Assembly: GCA_964483455.1 (NCBI GenBank)
Contig: CAZACK010000014.1
Span: 1-64,000, forward strand
DNA length: 64,000 nucleotides
Origin: CAYZJD01 sp964483455
Lineage (GTDB): Bacteria; Acidobacteriota; Terriglobia; Bryobacterales; Bryobacteraceae
Direction: 5' to 3'
Made by a program: the position numbers and the translations under genes. Each line of letters begins with the position of its first letter. The first letter of the stretch is position 1. The notes under the pieces were generated by a model, which was given only the letters and a program-made list of their open reading frames with translations, had not been told where the DNA came from and ran no database searches. This document shows, one piece after another, positions 8,893 through 16,361 of the stretch.

Positions 8893-9576
8893 TCACCTCA
8901 GATAAAACAAGCTCAGCCGCGGCAGCCCGGCCGATTCGAGCAGCCGCCTCTCCAGGTACTGCTTTTCGAGCATGGCAAGCTGATCGGCGGTCATTTTCCC
9001 GCGATAGGGCCTCAGCTCGCGATCCAGCTCCCTCCGCGCCGCCAGCAGGTCCTCTTCCGTCCGATCGCTTCGCGCCGCCGCCACCATCTTTTCTTCGAGC
9101 ACCGTCAGGCGCCGCTCCAGTTCCTCCAGGTCCTGATAGTGCGCTTCGGCCTCGGCCGCGAGCCGTTCGAGCGTTGCCGCGATCTCCCGGAATGCCGCCT
9201 CGGTCCGCGCCCGGAGCTGTTCGGCGTTGTGCTCGAGATAGCCGCGCAGCTCTTCCAGCTCGAACGGCGCCGGTGCCGGCTTGCGCGCCGGGCGCGCGCC
9301 CGCCATCACTTCCGCCTCGGCCATCACCGCCTGCGTGCAGTATGCTAGCGAGTTGACCATTCGCGTCCGAATCTTGCGCCCGCGCCATTTCTCAAACGCG
9401 ATGTCGATGCCGCGAAGCACCGCTTCCAGCGGAACGCCCGCGTTCTTCCAGCTTTCGATCAGCGCCCAGTCGAGCGGCGACATCAGGAAGAGTCCCGTGC
9501 CGCGGGCCCTCTGGAAATGCTCCTCGATCTCGGTGAAGTAATTGAAGTAGTTGAACTGCCAGTTCTCTTCGCTCAC
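8893..9576 (-). CDS. Hypothetical protein, helical, in coaX operon
   Basis: 227 residues starting at a GTG that overlaps the coaX stop codon (GTGA), which indicates translational coupling. The N-terminus is aromatic (ENWQFNYFNYFTEIEEHF). The second half is a long charged helical stretch (residues about 95-190), probably a coiled coil. No signal peptide, membrane segment or known motif is visible. It ends four bases before kdgD. The tight packing suggests it is a steady partner of this operon, but I cannot assign a function. Confidence 0.7.
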   Translation of the reverse strand: MSEENWQFNYFNYFTEIEEHFQRARGTGLFLMSPLDWALIESWKNAGVPLEAVLRGIDIAFEKWRGRKIRTRMVNSLAYCTQAVMAEAEVMAGARPARKPAPAPFELEELRGYLEHNAEQLRARTEAAFREIAATLERLAAEAEAHYQDLEELERRLTVLEEKMVAAARSDRTEEDLLAARRELDRELRPYRGKMTADQLAMLEKQYLERRLLESAGLPRLSLFYLR

Positions 9577-10343
9577 TGGGAATGGGTCCTCTCCCAGATG
9601 ATGCGCAGCCCCTCGAGGGTCAGGTTCTCATCGACCTCCGTCAGGTGCCGCGATCCCTTGACAATCAGGTGCGCCTGCCCGCCGGTGGCGATGGCGCGCG
9701 TCTGGGGCCCAAGCTCGTCGATCAGCCGCTCGAGGATGCCGTCGATCATCCCGATGGCGCCATAGAACAAGCCGGACTGCATGCTGCCGACGGTGTTCGT
9801 GCCGATGAGCTTTTCCGGCTCGCGGAAGTCCACCAGCGGCAGGCGCGCGGTCTTCGCGAACAAGCCCTCGACCGAAATGCCGATGCCGGGACAGATCACA
9901 CCGCCCAGGTAGCGCCCGCTCGCCGACACCGCGTCGAAGGTGATCGCCGTGCCGAAATCGACCACCACGCACGGCCCGCCGTACTTGTGAAACGCCGCCA
10001 CCCCGTTGACAATCCGGTCCGCCCCCACCTCGTTCGGGTTGTCGTAGGAGATCTTCAGACCCGTGTCGGTGGACGGAGTGACGAACATCGCCTGCGTGCG
10101 GAAGTATTTCTCGGCCATCTGCGCCAGCGTCGAGTCAAGCGGCGGAACGACGCTGGCGACGATGATGCCGTCCACGTCCTCCAGACGCAGCGACGACAGC
10201 GAGAACAAATTCCGCAGCAGGATGCCCCACTCGTCGGCGGTCTGGTCGAGGACGGTGCGAAGGCGCCAGTGCCCGGTCAGCTCCGGGCCGGTAAACGCGC
10301 CGATGGTAATGTTGGTGTTTCCCGCGTCAAGCGCCAGCAGCAT
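9573..10343 (-). CDS. coaX: Type III pantothenate kinase
   Basis: 256 residues, the normal length. The N-terminal LLALDAGNTNITIGAF is the phosphate-1 motif of the ASKHA-fold CoaX enzymes. ADRIVNGVAAFHKYG (near residue 105) and VVDFGTAITFDAV (near 130) are the other signature motifs. CoaX phosphorylates pantothenate in the first step of CoA synthesis, needs a monovalent cation and is not feedback-inhibited by CoA. Its start overlaps the end of birA by 17 bases, a pairing seen in many bacteria. Confidence 0.95.
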   Translation of the reverse strand: MLLALDAGNTNITIGAFTGPELTGHWRLRTVLDQTADEWGILLRNLFSLSSLRLEDVDGIIVASVVPPLDSTLAQMAEKYFRTQAMFVTPSTDTGLKISYDNPNEVGADRIVNGVAAFHKYGGPCVVVDFGTAITFDAVSASGRYLGGVICPGIGISVEGLFAKTARLPLVDFREPEKLIGTNTVGSMQSGLFYGAIGMIDGILERLIDELGPQTRAIATGGQAHLIVKGSRHLTEVDENLTLEGLRIIWERTHSQ

Positions 10344-11094
10344 AAGGCCTCACCCCTCCCGCCAGGATCAAGCTCCGCGTTCCGTCATCCCGCCGCAACA
10401 CCAGAAAGCCCGACGGATCGAGGCCGTCGGTTACGCCGGTGAGCGTCGCGCCGTCCTGATCCACCTTGACCCGCCGTCCGGTCACGTAGCTCGATGCCTG
10501 GCTGAACAGCCGGAGGATCTGCTCCTTACCGTCTTCGGCCAGAATCCTTGAGAAGGCGTCGATGGATTCGGCGAGCGCGACCAGCAGGTCCTCGCGCGAA
10601 TGCATCCGTCCGGAGCGGATGCGAAGCGACGTGGCGATGCCGGCCAGCTCCTCGGGCATCCGCTCGTGGTTGACGTTGATGCCGATGCCGGCGATCACCG
10701 CGCCGTCGGCAAGCTGCGTCAGAATGCCGGCGCACTTGCGGCCCTCGATCAGCACGTCGTTCGGCCAGCGGAGATCGCAAGCCAGGCCGGCCGCGCGCTG
10801 GATCGCGTCCGCGGCCGCCAGCCCCAGAGCCAGCGTCAGCGCGGGCAGAGAGTCCGGAGGCAGCGCCGGCCGCAGAACCACCGAGCAGTACAGACCGCTC
10901 TCGCGCTCGGAGTGCCAGTCTCGTCCGTAACGGCCGTGCCCGGCGGTCTGCTCCTCCGCCAGCACGAGAGTTCCCGAAGCGCAACCCTGGGCGGCGAGGA
11001 ACTCGGCCTCCGTCATCGTCGAACCGACGGTGTCAAACCAGACGACGTCGCGTCCGGGGAGCCGCTCGCGGATCCGCCTGATGTCCAGCGGCAT
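10327..11094 (-). CDS. birA: Biotin--[acetyl-CoA-carboxylase] ligase, catalytic form without HTH
   Basis: 255 residues from the ATG two bases after nadC. A longer open frame upstream is the nadC/valS antiframe and is not part of the gene. WFDTVGSTMTEAE near residue 20, the biotinyl-AMP loop AGHGRYGRDWHSE near 52-64 and LRWPNDVLIEGRKCAGIL near 110 are the signature of biotin protein ligase, which attaches biotin to the BCCP subunit. The protein begins directly at the catalytic domain, so unlike E. coli BirA it has no DNA-binding domain and should not act as a repressor. Confidence 0.93.
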   Translation of the reverse strand: MPLDIRRIRERLPGRDVVWFDTVGSTMTEAEFLAAQGCASGTLVLAEEQTAGHGRYGRDWHSERESGLYCSVVLRPALPPDSLPALTLALGLAAADAIQRAAGLACDLRWPNDVLIEGRKCAGILTQLADGAVIAGIGINVNHERMPEELAGIATSLRIRSGRMHSREDLLVALAESIDAFSRILAEDGKEQILRLFSQASSYVTGRRVKVDQDGATLTGVTDGLDPSGFLVLRRDDGTRSLILAGGVRPYAAGA

Positions 11095-11096
11095 GG

Positions 11097-11936
11097 TCAG
11101 GCGAGCTCCAATTGGAAGTTGATGTCCACGGCGGCCGCCGAGTGCGTGATGGCGCCGGCGGAAACGTAGTCGGCGCCTGCCTCGGCGTACGCCCGGACGT
11201 TGTCGAGCGAGATTCCGCCTGACAGCTCGACGGTCGCGCGGCCGGCGATGAACCGGATCTCCTCGGCGGCCTGCTCGGGCGTGAAGTTGTCGAGCAGCAA
11301 GTTCTTCGCCCCGGAGGCGAGCGCTTCCTCGATCTCCTCGCGGGTGCGCACCTCGATCTGGACGGGCGCGCCGGTTGGCAGGGCGCGTTCGAGCGCGGCC
11401 CGGACGCCGCCGGCGGCGACGATGTGGTTGTTCTTGATCAGGATGGCGTCGTACAGGCCCATGCGGTGATTGCGGACGCCGCCGGCGGCCGCGGCCTGCT
11501 TCTCCAGGCGGCGCAACCCCGGCGTCGTCTTGCGCGTATCGAGGACGCGGCACTTCGTTCCGGCGACGGCATCGGCATAGCGGCGGGCCAGGGTGGCGAC
11601 GCCGCTGAGCCGCTGGAGGAAATTCAGCGCCACGCGCTCGCATTCGAGCAGAATCCGCGCCGGTCCGGAAACGGTGGCCAGAATCCGGCCCGGCTCGAGG
11701 AACTCGCCGCTGGAGACGGCGAGGTCCAGCGCATCCACGCCGCCGCGAAGCCGGTAAATGACCGGTAGCAACTCGACTCCGGCGGCGACGAGGGGCTGTC
11801 GCGCCACGAACCGGCCGCATGCCTTGCAACCGGCCGGCACGCACGCCAAAGAAGTGATGTCGCCCGTGCCGATGTCTTCTTCGAGGGCGCGGCGGACGGC
11901 CTCGACGATGTCCGGATGCGTCGCGTCGAAGTTCAT
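11097..11936 (-). CDS. nadC: Nicotinate-nucleotide pyrophosphorylase (carboxylating)
   Basis: 279 residues. The start ATG overlaps the valS stop (ATGA). EEDIGTGDITS near residue 20, LNFLQRLSGVATLA near 107, the PRPP/quinolinate site DTRKTTPGLRRLEK near 140 and GGVRNHRMGLYDAILIKNNH near 160 are diagnostic. It converts quinolinate and PRPP to nicotinate mononucleotide, the last step of de novo NAD synthesis. No nadA or nadB is nearby. Grouping with birA and coaX makes a small cofactor operon headed by a tRNA synthetase. Confidence 0.96.
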   Translation of the reverse strand: MNFDATHPDIVEAVRRALEEDIGTGDITSLACVPAGCKACGRFVARQPLVAAGVELLPVIYRLRGGVDALDLAVSSGEFLEPGRILATVSGPARILLECERVALNFLQRLSGVATLARRYADAVAGTKCRVLDTRKTTPGLRRLEKQAAAAGGVRNHRMGLYDAILIKNNHIVAAGGVRAALERALPTGAPVQIEVRTREEIEEALASGAKNLLLDNFTPEQAAEEIRFIAGRATVELSGGISLDNVRAYAEAGADYVSAGAITHSAAAVDINFQLELA

Positions 11937-14572
11937 GCGGTCAGAAGGGATTCGAGCGCGGCCCGGCTCTTGGCGAGCTGCGCCTCGTAGCCGGCCAGCT
12001 TCGCGCGGATGCCTTCGGTGACGTGGGCCGGCGCGCGGCTCACGAACTCGCCGTCGGCGAGCTGCCGGCGCGAGTTGGCGATCACCTTCTCGAGGTTCAG
12101 GATCTCTCTTTCGAGGCGTTGGCGCTGCGCCTCGGACTGCGCCGCCGGCACGCGGAGCGCCAGGTCGAACTCCGGTGTGGACCGCAGCGGGGCGGCGCCC
12201 TTCGGGGCGTGTCCGGGGCGCAGCTCGAGCCTGACCCCGGCGAGCTTCTCGATCACATCGGCGTGGGCGCGAGCCAGAGGCAGCGCCGTGGCGGAGTACA
12301 AGGCCCCGTCGAGGCGCGCTTTCGGGTCGAGCTTCATGTCGGCCCGGAGGTTGCGGGCGGCGGTGATGATTTCCTGAAGCAGTATCATCTCCCGCTCGGC
12401 GGCTTCGTCGGTCCAGCCGGGCTCGGGCTGCGGGAAAGCCGCGAGCGCGACGGAGGCAGTCCGCTGGTTTGCGCCGGCGGCCAGCCGCTGCCACAGCTCC
12501 TCGGTCAGAAACGGCATCACCGGATGGAGCAGCCGCAGCGCCCGCTCGAAGACCGCCAGCACGTTGCGCCAGTCGTTCGTCAACCCCGAGTTTTCCTGAA
12601 ACCGAAGCTTCTTGATTTCGACGTACCAGTCGCAGAACTCGTGCCAGAAAAACTGCCACAGCGTCTGCGCCGCCTCGTGGTAGCGGTAGTTTTCGATGGC
12701 CCGATTGACCGCTGCGGCGCAGCGGTTGAGGCGGCTGAAGATCCAGCGGTCTTCGAGGAAAGTCCGCTCGCCGGGCTCGGGGAGGGACGGCGCGACCCCG
12801 GAGCGCTCCATGTTCAGAAAGAGGAAGCGCGCGGCGTTCCAGATCTTGTTGGCGAACGCGCGGGCGCTGGCGAGGCGCTCGGGCGAGAAGACGATATCGG
12901 TTCCCGGCGCCGCGCCGAGCAGCAGCGCCAGCCGGACGGCGTCGGTTCCGTATTCCTCGGTGACGTGCAGCGGATCGATGACGTTGCCGCGCGTCTTGGA
13001 CATTTTCTGCTTCTCGGCGTCGCGCACCAGGCCGTGGATGTAGACCTCGCGGAAGGGCACGTCGCCCACGCACTCCAGGCCCATCATGATCATCCGGGCG
13101 ACCCAGAAGAAAAGGATGTCGAAGCCGGTGATGAGCAGCGAGGTCGGGTAGAACGTGCGCAGGTCTTCGGTTTGGTCCGGCCAGCCGAGCGTCGAGAACG
13201 GCCAGAGCGCGGAGCTGAACCATGTGTCGAGCACGTCCGGGTCCTGCTCGATCTTCGCCGAGCCGCACCGCGCGCACGCCGCCGGGTTCTCGCGCGCCAC
13301 CGTGGCGCCGCCGCAGGCGGCGCAGTGCCACGCCGGGATGCGATGGCCCCACCAGAGCTGCCGCGAGATGCACCAGTCGCGGATGTTGTACATCCACTCG
13401 AAGTACGTCTTCGTCCAGTTCTCCGGGATGAAGCGGATGCGCCCGTCCTCGACGGCCCGGATGGCCGGCTCGGCGAGCGGCTTCATCTTGGCGAACCATT
13501 GCGTGGAGATGAGCGGCTCGACGGCGGTCTTGCAGCGGTAGCACCGGCCGAGGGCCAGCGTGTACGGCTCGATCTTCTCGAGCAGGCCGAGATCCTCCAG
13601 ATCGGCGACCACGCGTTTGCGGGCATCGAAGCGATCCAGGCCGGCGTAGGCGCCCGCTTCGGCGGTCATCATGCCGGTCTCGCCGATGACCTGGATCTTC
13701 GGGAGGTTGTGGCGGCGGCCGGCCTCGAAATCGTTGGGATCGTGGGCGGGGGTCACCTTGACCACTCCGGTGCCGAACTGCGGGTCGGCCAGTTCGTCGA
13801 GGATCACCGGGATGTCGCGGTTCATCAGCGGCAGGCGCACCGTCCTGCCTTGCAGGCCGCAGTAACGCTCGTCGTTCGGATTGACGGCGACGGCGGTGTC
13901 GCCGAGCATCGTCTCGGGCCGCGTGGTGGCGACGACGAGATGCCGGTCGGCGCCGTTCACCGGGTAGCGGATGTGCCAGAGGTTGCCGGAGGTTTCCTCG
14001 CGGACCACTTCGAGGTCGGACAGCGCCGTATGACAGCGTGGGCACCAGTTCACCATGTACTCGCCGCGGTAGATGAGCCCCTTCTCGTAGAGGCGGACGA
14101 AGACCTCGCGCACGGCGCGCGACAGCCCGGCGTCGAGGGTGAAGCGCTCGCGGCTCCAGTCGCAGCTTGCGCCGATCTGGATCATTTGCTTCTTGATTGT
14201 GCCGCCGGACTGCTCCTTCCACTGCCAGACGCGGCGTTCGAATTCCTCGCGGCCGAGCTGCCGGCGGTCGAGTCCCTCTTTGGCCAGCTCCCGCTCGACG
14301 ACCATCTGCGTCCCGATGCCTGCGTGGTCGGTGCCGGGCAGCCAGAGGGTGTTGTCTCCGCGCATCCGATGCCACCGGATGGTCACGTCGATCTCGGTGT
14401 GTTCGAGCATGTGCCCCATGTGGAGCGATCCGGTGACATTCGGCGGCGGGATTACGAGGGAAAAAACGCGGCCGGCCGCGTCAGGCGAGGCGCGGAAGAT
14501 GTCGGATTCGATCCACGACTGAGCCCAGCGCGGCTCGAACCGCTGCGGCTCATAGACTTTCTCAATTTGCAT
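11933..14572 (-). CDS. valS: Valyl-tRNA synthetase
   Basis: 879 residues, full length for the bacterial enzyme. Class I motifs are HMGH near residue 51 (HIGH box) and KMSKTRGN near 523. The connective editing domain lies between them, and the C-terminal 60 residues form the coiled arm typical of ValS (charged, ending KSRAALESLL). It charges tRNA-Val and edits threonine. It is the first gene of the minus-strand run. No T-box-like leader was found upstream, only an unconvincing -10-like TATATT at about 14586-14591. Confidence 0.97.
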   Translation of the reverse strand: MQIEKVYEPQRFEPRWAQSWIESDIFRASPDAAGRVFSLVIPPPNVTGSLHMGHMLEHTEIDVTIRWHRMRGDNTLWLPGTDHAGIGTQMVVERELAKEGLDRRQLGREEFERRVWQWKEQSGGTIKKQMIQIGASCDWSRERFTLDAGLSRAVREVFVRLYEKGLIYRGEYMVNWCPRCHTALSDLEVVREETSGNLWHIRYPVNGADRHLVVATTRPETMLGDTAVAVNPNDERYCGLQGRTVRLPLMNRDIPVILDELADPQFGTGVVKVTPAHDPNDFEAGRRHNLPKIQVIGETGMMTAEAGAYAGLDRFDARKRVVADLEDLGLLEKIEPYTLALGRCYRCKTAVEPLISTQWFAKMKPLAEPAIRAVEDGRIRFIPENWTKTYFEWMYNIRDWCISRQLWWGHRIPAWHCAACGGATVARENPAACARCGSAKIEQDPDVLDTWFSSALWPFSTLGWPDQTEDLRTFYPTSLLITGFDILFFWVARMIMMGLECVGDVPFREVYIHGLVRDAEKQKMSKTRGNVIDPLHVTEEYGTDAVRLALLLGAAPGTDIVFSPERLASARAFANKIWNAARFLFLNMERSGVAPSLPEPGERTFLEDRWIFSRLNRCAAAVNRAIENYRYHEAAQTLWQFFWHEFCDWYVEIKKLRFQENSGLTNDWRNVLAVFERALRLLHPVMPFLTEELWQRLAAGANQRTASVALAAFPQPEPGWTDEAAEREMILLQEIITAARNLRADMKLDPKARLDGALYSATALPLARAHADVIEKLAGVRLELRPGHAPKGAAPLRSTPEFDLALRVPAAQSEAQRQRLEREILNLEKVIANSRRQLADGEFVSRAPAHVTEGIRAKLAGYEAQLAKSRAALESLLTA

Positions 14573-15012
14573 GGGGGAATTCTCAATATAGCGTGGCGCG
14601 AACGCATGTGTCCTTTTGGCCCGACAACAGGGTACCAGCCTGACGCGTTCCCGGGGTCTCAGACCTGGCGACTTTGCACGAAGAAAGATGACGAAACGAA
14701 CCCGAGATTCCTCCTAAATTGTTGATTTGATTGCCAAAATATCGACGGAGGCACGGTGAGGCCACCGGGAGCGTCCATCCCGTGCTCCACCCGACGCCAT
14801 GATACACCCGCGATCCGAGGACGGATTTTGGGTGATGGCTACAAGTTATTGAACACAATAGGGATGCTGATTTGACATGCGCCGTGACCGCATCAGGCTT
14901 TTGGCCCGAAATCGCGGACTATGGTGCCCGGACATGGCCAACAGCCCTTGTCGCGCCGGGCTCATCGGATTCCGAACCTGTCCGACTCGGCTGGCCTTTC
15001 GAATTCAAGGCG
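14573..15012. other. Intergenic region without an identified gene
   Basis: 440 bases between valS and the metalloprotease, both on the minus strand. The composition is mixed, with an AT-rich patch near 14715-14745. A -10-like TATATT on the minus strand about 15-20 bases before valS is the only promoter hint. Short open frames in it show no protein character. No tRNA, riboswitch or repeat was recognised. Confidence 0.4.
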
Positions 15013-15708
15013 TCATTGGGGATACTGGCGCCGAATCTGCATGACCGCCACCTTGCCAGACCCCGCCGGCCGCTGGTTTTCGCGATGTAGCAAGCGGGCC
15101 ACCAGGTTACGATGCATACGCTTCGCCTCCGCTGGGTCGAACAACAGCCGGCCCTGGGCCGCGCCTTCCGTCTCCGGTCTGCCCCACGGACAACACATGA
15201 TACCCACAGCGGCGTGTCCTGGCGTGCCGAGCAGAAGGTGCCCCAGTTCATGTGCCATGAGATGCCCGAGCAAGATGACCGTGAACGATTCGCTCCCGTT
15301 GGCCAACAAGTCCGCGCCGCCTGCATATACATCGGCGTAAGTGCCGCAGCCGCCCCCTTCCGGAATCAAAGCGTAGCCGAATATACGCGACCGGCCCAGG
15401 AGAGCCGTGGGCGCAATACCGGGACGTAGCCGGAGCACCAGTCCCAGGAATTCCGGCAGGTCCACGCAGTCCGGATACTTGTCCACTTCAGAGCCCGTCA
15501 GCGGACAATCGACCCACTTGGCTCCTATGCCCGCCCGGCCGAGGATTCGACCCGCCTCCTCCTTGGCCCGCGCCAACGCCGCGCCGTCGATCCCGGCGTA
15601 GTTGTAAATCCAAACCGTGATCTGGGGCTGTGTCGGCTTCTCAGTTGAGAGTGCGTTTGCCGCCAGCAGAAAACCCGGAATCCAGAAATTCCTGAAAACC
15701 CTGGCCAT
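15013..15708 (-). CDS. Secreted HExxH metalloprotease-like protein
   Basis: 231 residues from the ATG at 15708, which sits eight bases after GGAGG. An in-frame GTG three codons upstream overlaps the ribosome site and is less likely. A signal peptide (WIPGFLLAANA) precedes the mature protein. The zinc motif HELGHLLLGTPGH lies near residues 165-177, followed at once by GIMCCPW, which resembles the Met-turn of metzincins. Canonical metzincins have HExxHxxGxxH; here the third His is two residues further out, a layout I associate with Acidobacterial HELGHLLLG proteins. Probably an exported zinc peptidase; substrate unknown. Confidence 0.65.
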   Translation of the reverse strand: MARVFRNFWIPGFLLAANALSTEKPTQPQITVWIYNYAGIDGAALARAKEEAGRILGRAGIGAKWVDCPLTGSEVDKYPDCVDLPEFLGLVLRLRPGIAPTALLGRSRIFGYALIPEGGGCGTYADVYAGGADLLANGSESFTVILLGHLMAHELGHLLLGTPGHAAVGIMCCPWGRPETEGAAQGRLLFDPAEAKRMHRNLVARLLHRENQRPAGSGKVAVMQIRRQYPQ

Positions 15709-15928
15709 TTGGCTCACCTCCGCGCTTTCGCGACGCGAGCCCAGGATTGGCCAGGTGAGCCGGTACCTCCATCGGGCGGGTCCTCAGGAGTTCCTCAACT
15801 GTCAGTCAGTCGATCAACACTACCCAACTTATTGATGAAACATGAGTTGTTCATCGTGGTCATCAAGGGAGAGGGACCTTGGAAAGGCCGGACGGGTTGG
15901 TGTAATCCGCCCAAGTCGTCAAGGGCGA

Positions 15929-15944
15929 GACGTCTCGAGACGTC
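15929..15944. promoter_or_regulatory. 16-bp perfect palindrome GACGTCTCGAGACGTC
   Basis: A perfect dyad 13 bases before the ATG of the decayed winged-helix reading frame at 15957. Its place just before a regulator-type gene suggests an operator left from the ancestral gene. No experimental analogue is known to me. Confidence 0.4.
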
Positions 15945-15956
15945 ATCCGGGTGGTG

Positions 15957-16340
15957 ATGGCTGAAAACGGGGAGCGCTTCGGAGTGTTCGAAGTAGACCT
16001 TCGGGCTGGGGAGTTGCGCGAAAACGGGCTGAAGAACCGCAACCAGGAGCAGCCTCTACAGATTCTGGCCGCCTTGCATGAGCGCCCAGGAGGCGTTGTC
16101 ACCCGAGAGGATCCGCGCCGGAGGCTGTGGCCATGGATACCTTGGTGGACTTCGACGGCAGCCTGAACGCGGCCTTGAACAAGTTGCGGGAAGCGGTGAC
16201 CGTCTGCGTTATTGTCGCGATGTGGCCGGGGGAACACGGCTTCCGGGGCGCCGGTTCAGAGCTTCACATGGGCTCCGGAAGAAGCAACACTCTCTCGATT
16301 CGCCTGATGCGAAGAAACCTCGCCGGTGGGGTGCGGTGTG
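15957..16340 (+). pseudogene. Decayed N-terminal fragment of a winged-helix (trans_reg_C)/TolB protein
   Basis: The frame from 15957 encodes GERFGVFEVDLRAGELREN and continues with EQPLQILAALHERPGG, closely matching the winged-helix domain of the intact gene at 16362-18521 on the other strand. Near 16125 the similarity jumps to another frame (DTLVDFDGSLNAALNKLRE), and near 16210 to a third (LRYCRDVAGGTRLPGRRFRA against the intact PRYVETLPRRGYRFIAPV). The propeller part is absent. It is the remnant of a paralogue lying head-on to the intact copy. Confidence 0.75.
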
Positions 16341-16361
16341 TGGACACAGTACTGCGCCCGA

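Noticed and set aside
11095..11844. Minus-strand extension in front of birA
   Set aside because: It overlaps nadC in another frame and is Arg/Gly/Pro-rich without a helix-turn-helix, so it is not the missing BirA regulatory domain.
11937..14375. Long minus-strand extension in front of nadC
   Set aside because: It lies in a different frame of valS. NadC has a normal start at 11936 overlapping the valS stop.
12023..14725. 900-codon open frame antisense to valS
   Set aside because: valS has full synthetase motifs; the antisense product is low-complexity Arg/Gly/Val-rich.
14573..14870. T-box leader before valS
   Set aside because: No conserved T-box sequence (AGGGTGGNACCGCG or its complement) or specifier stem could be found.
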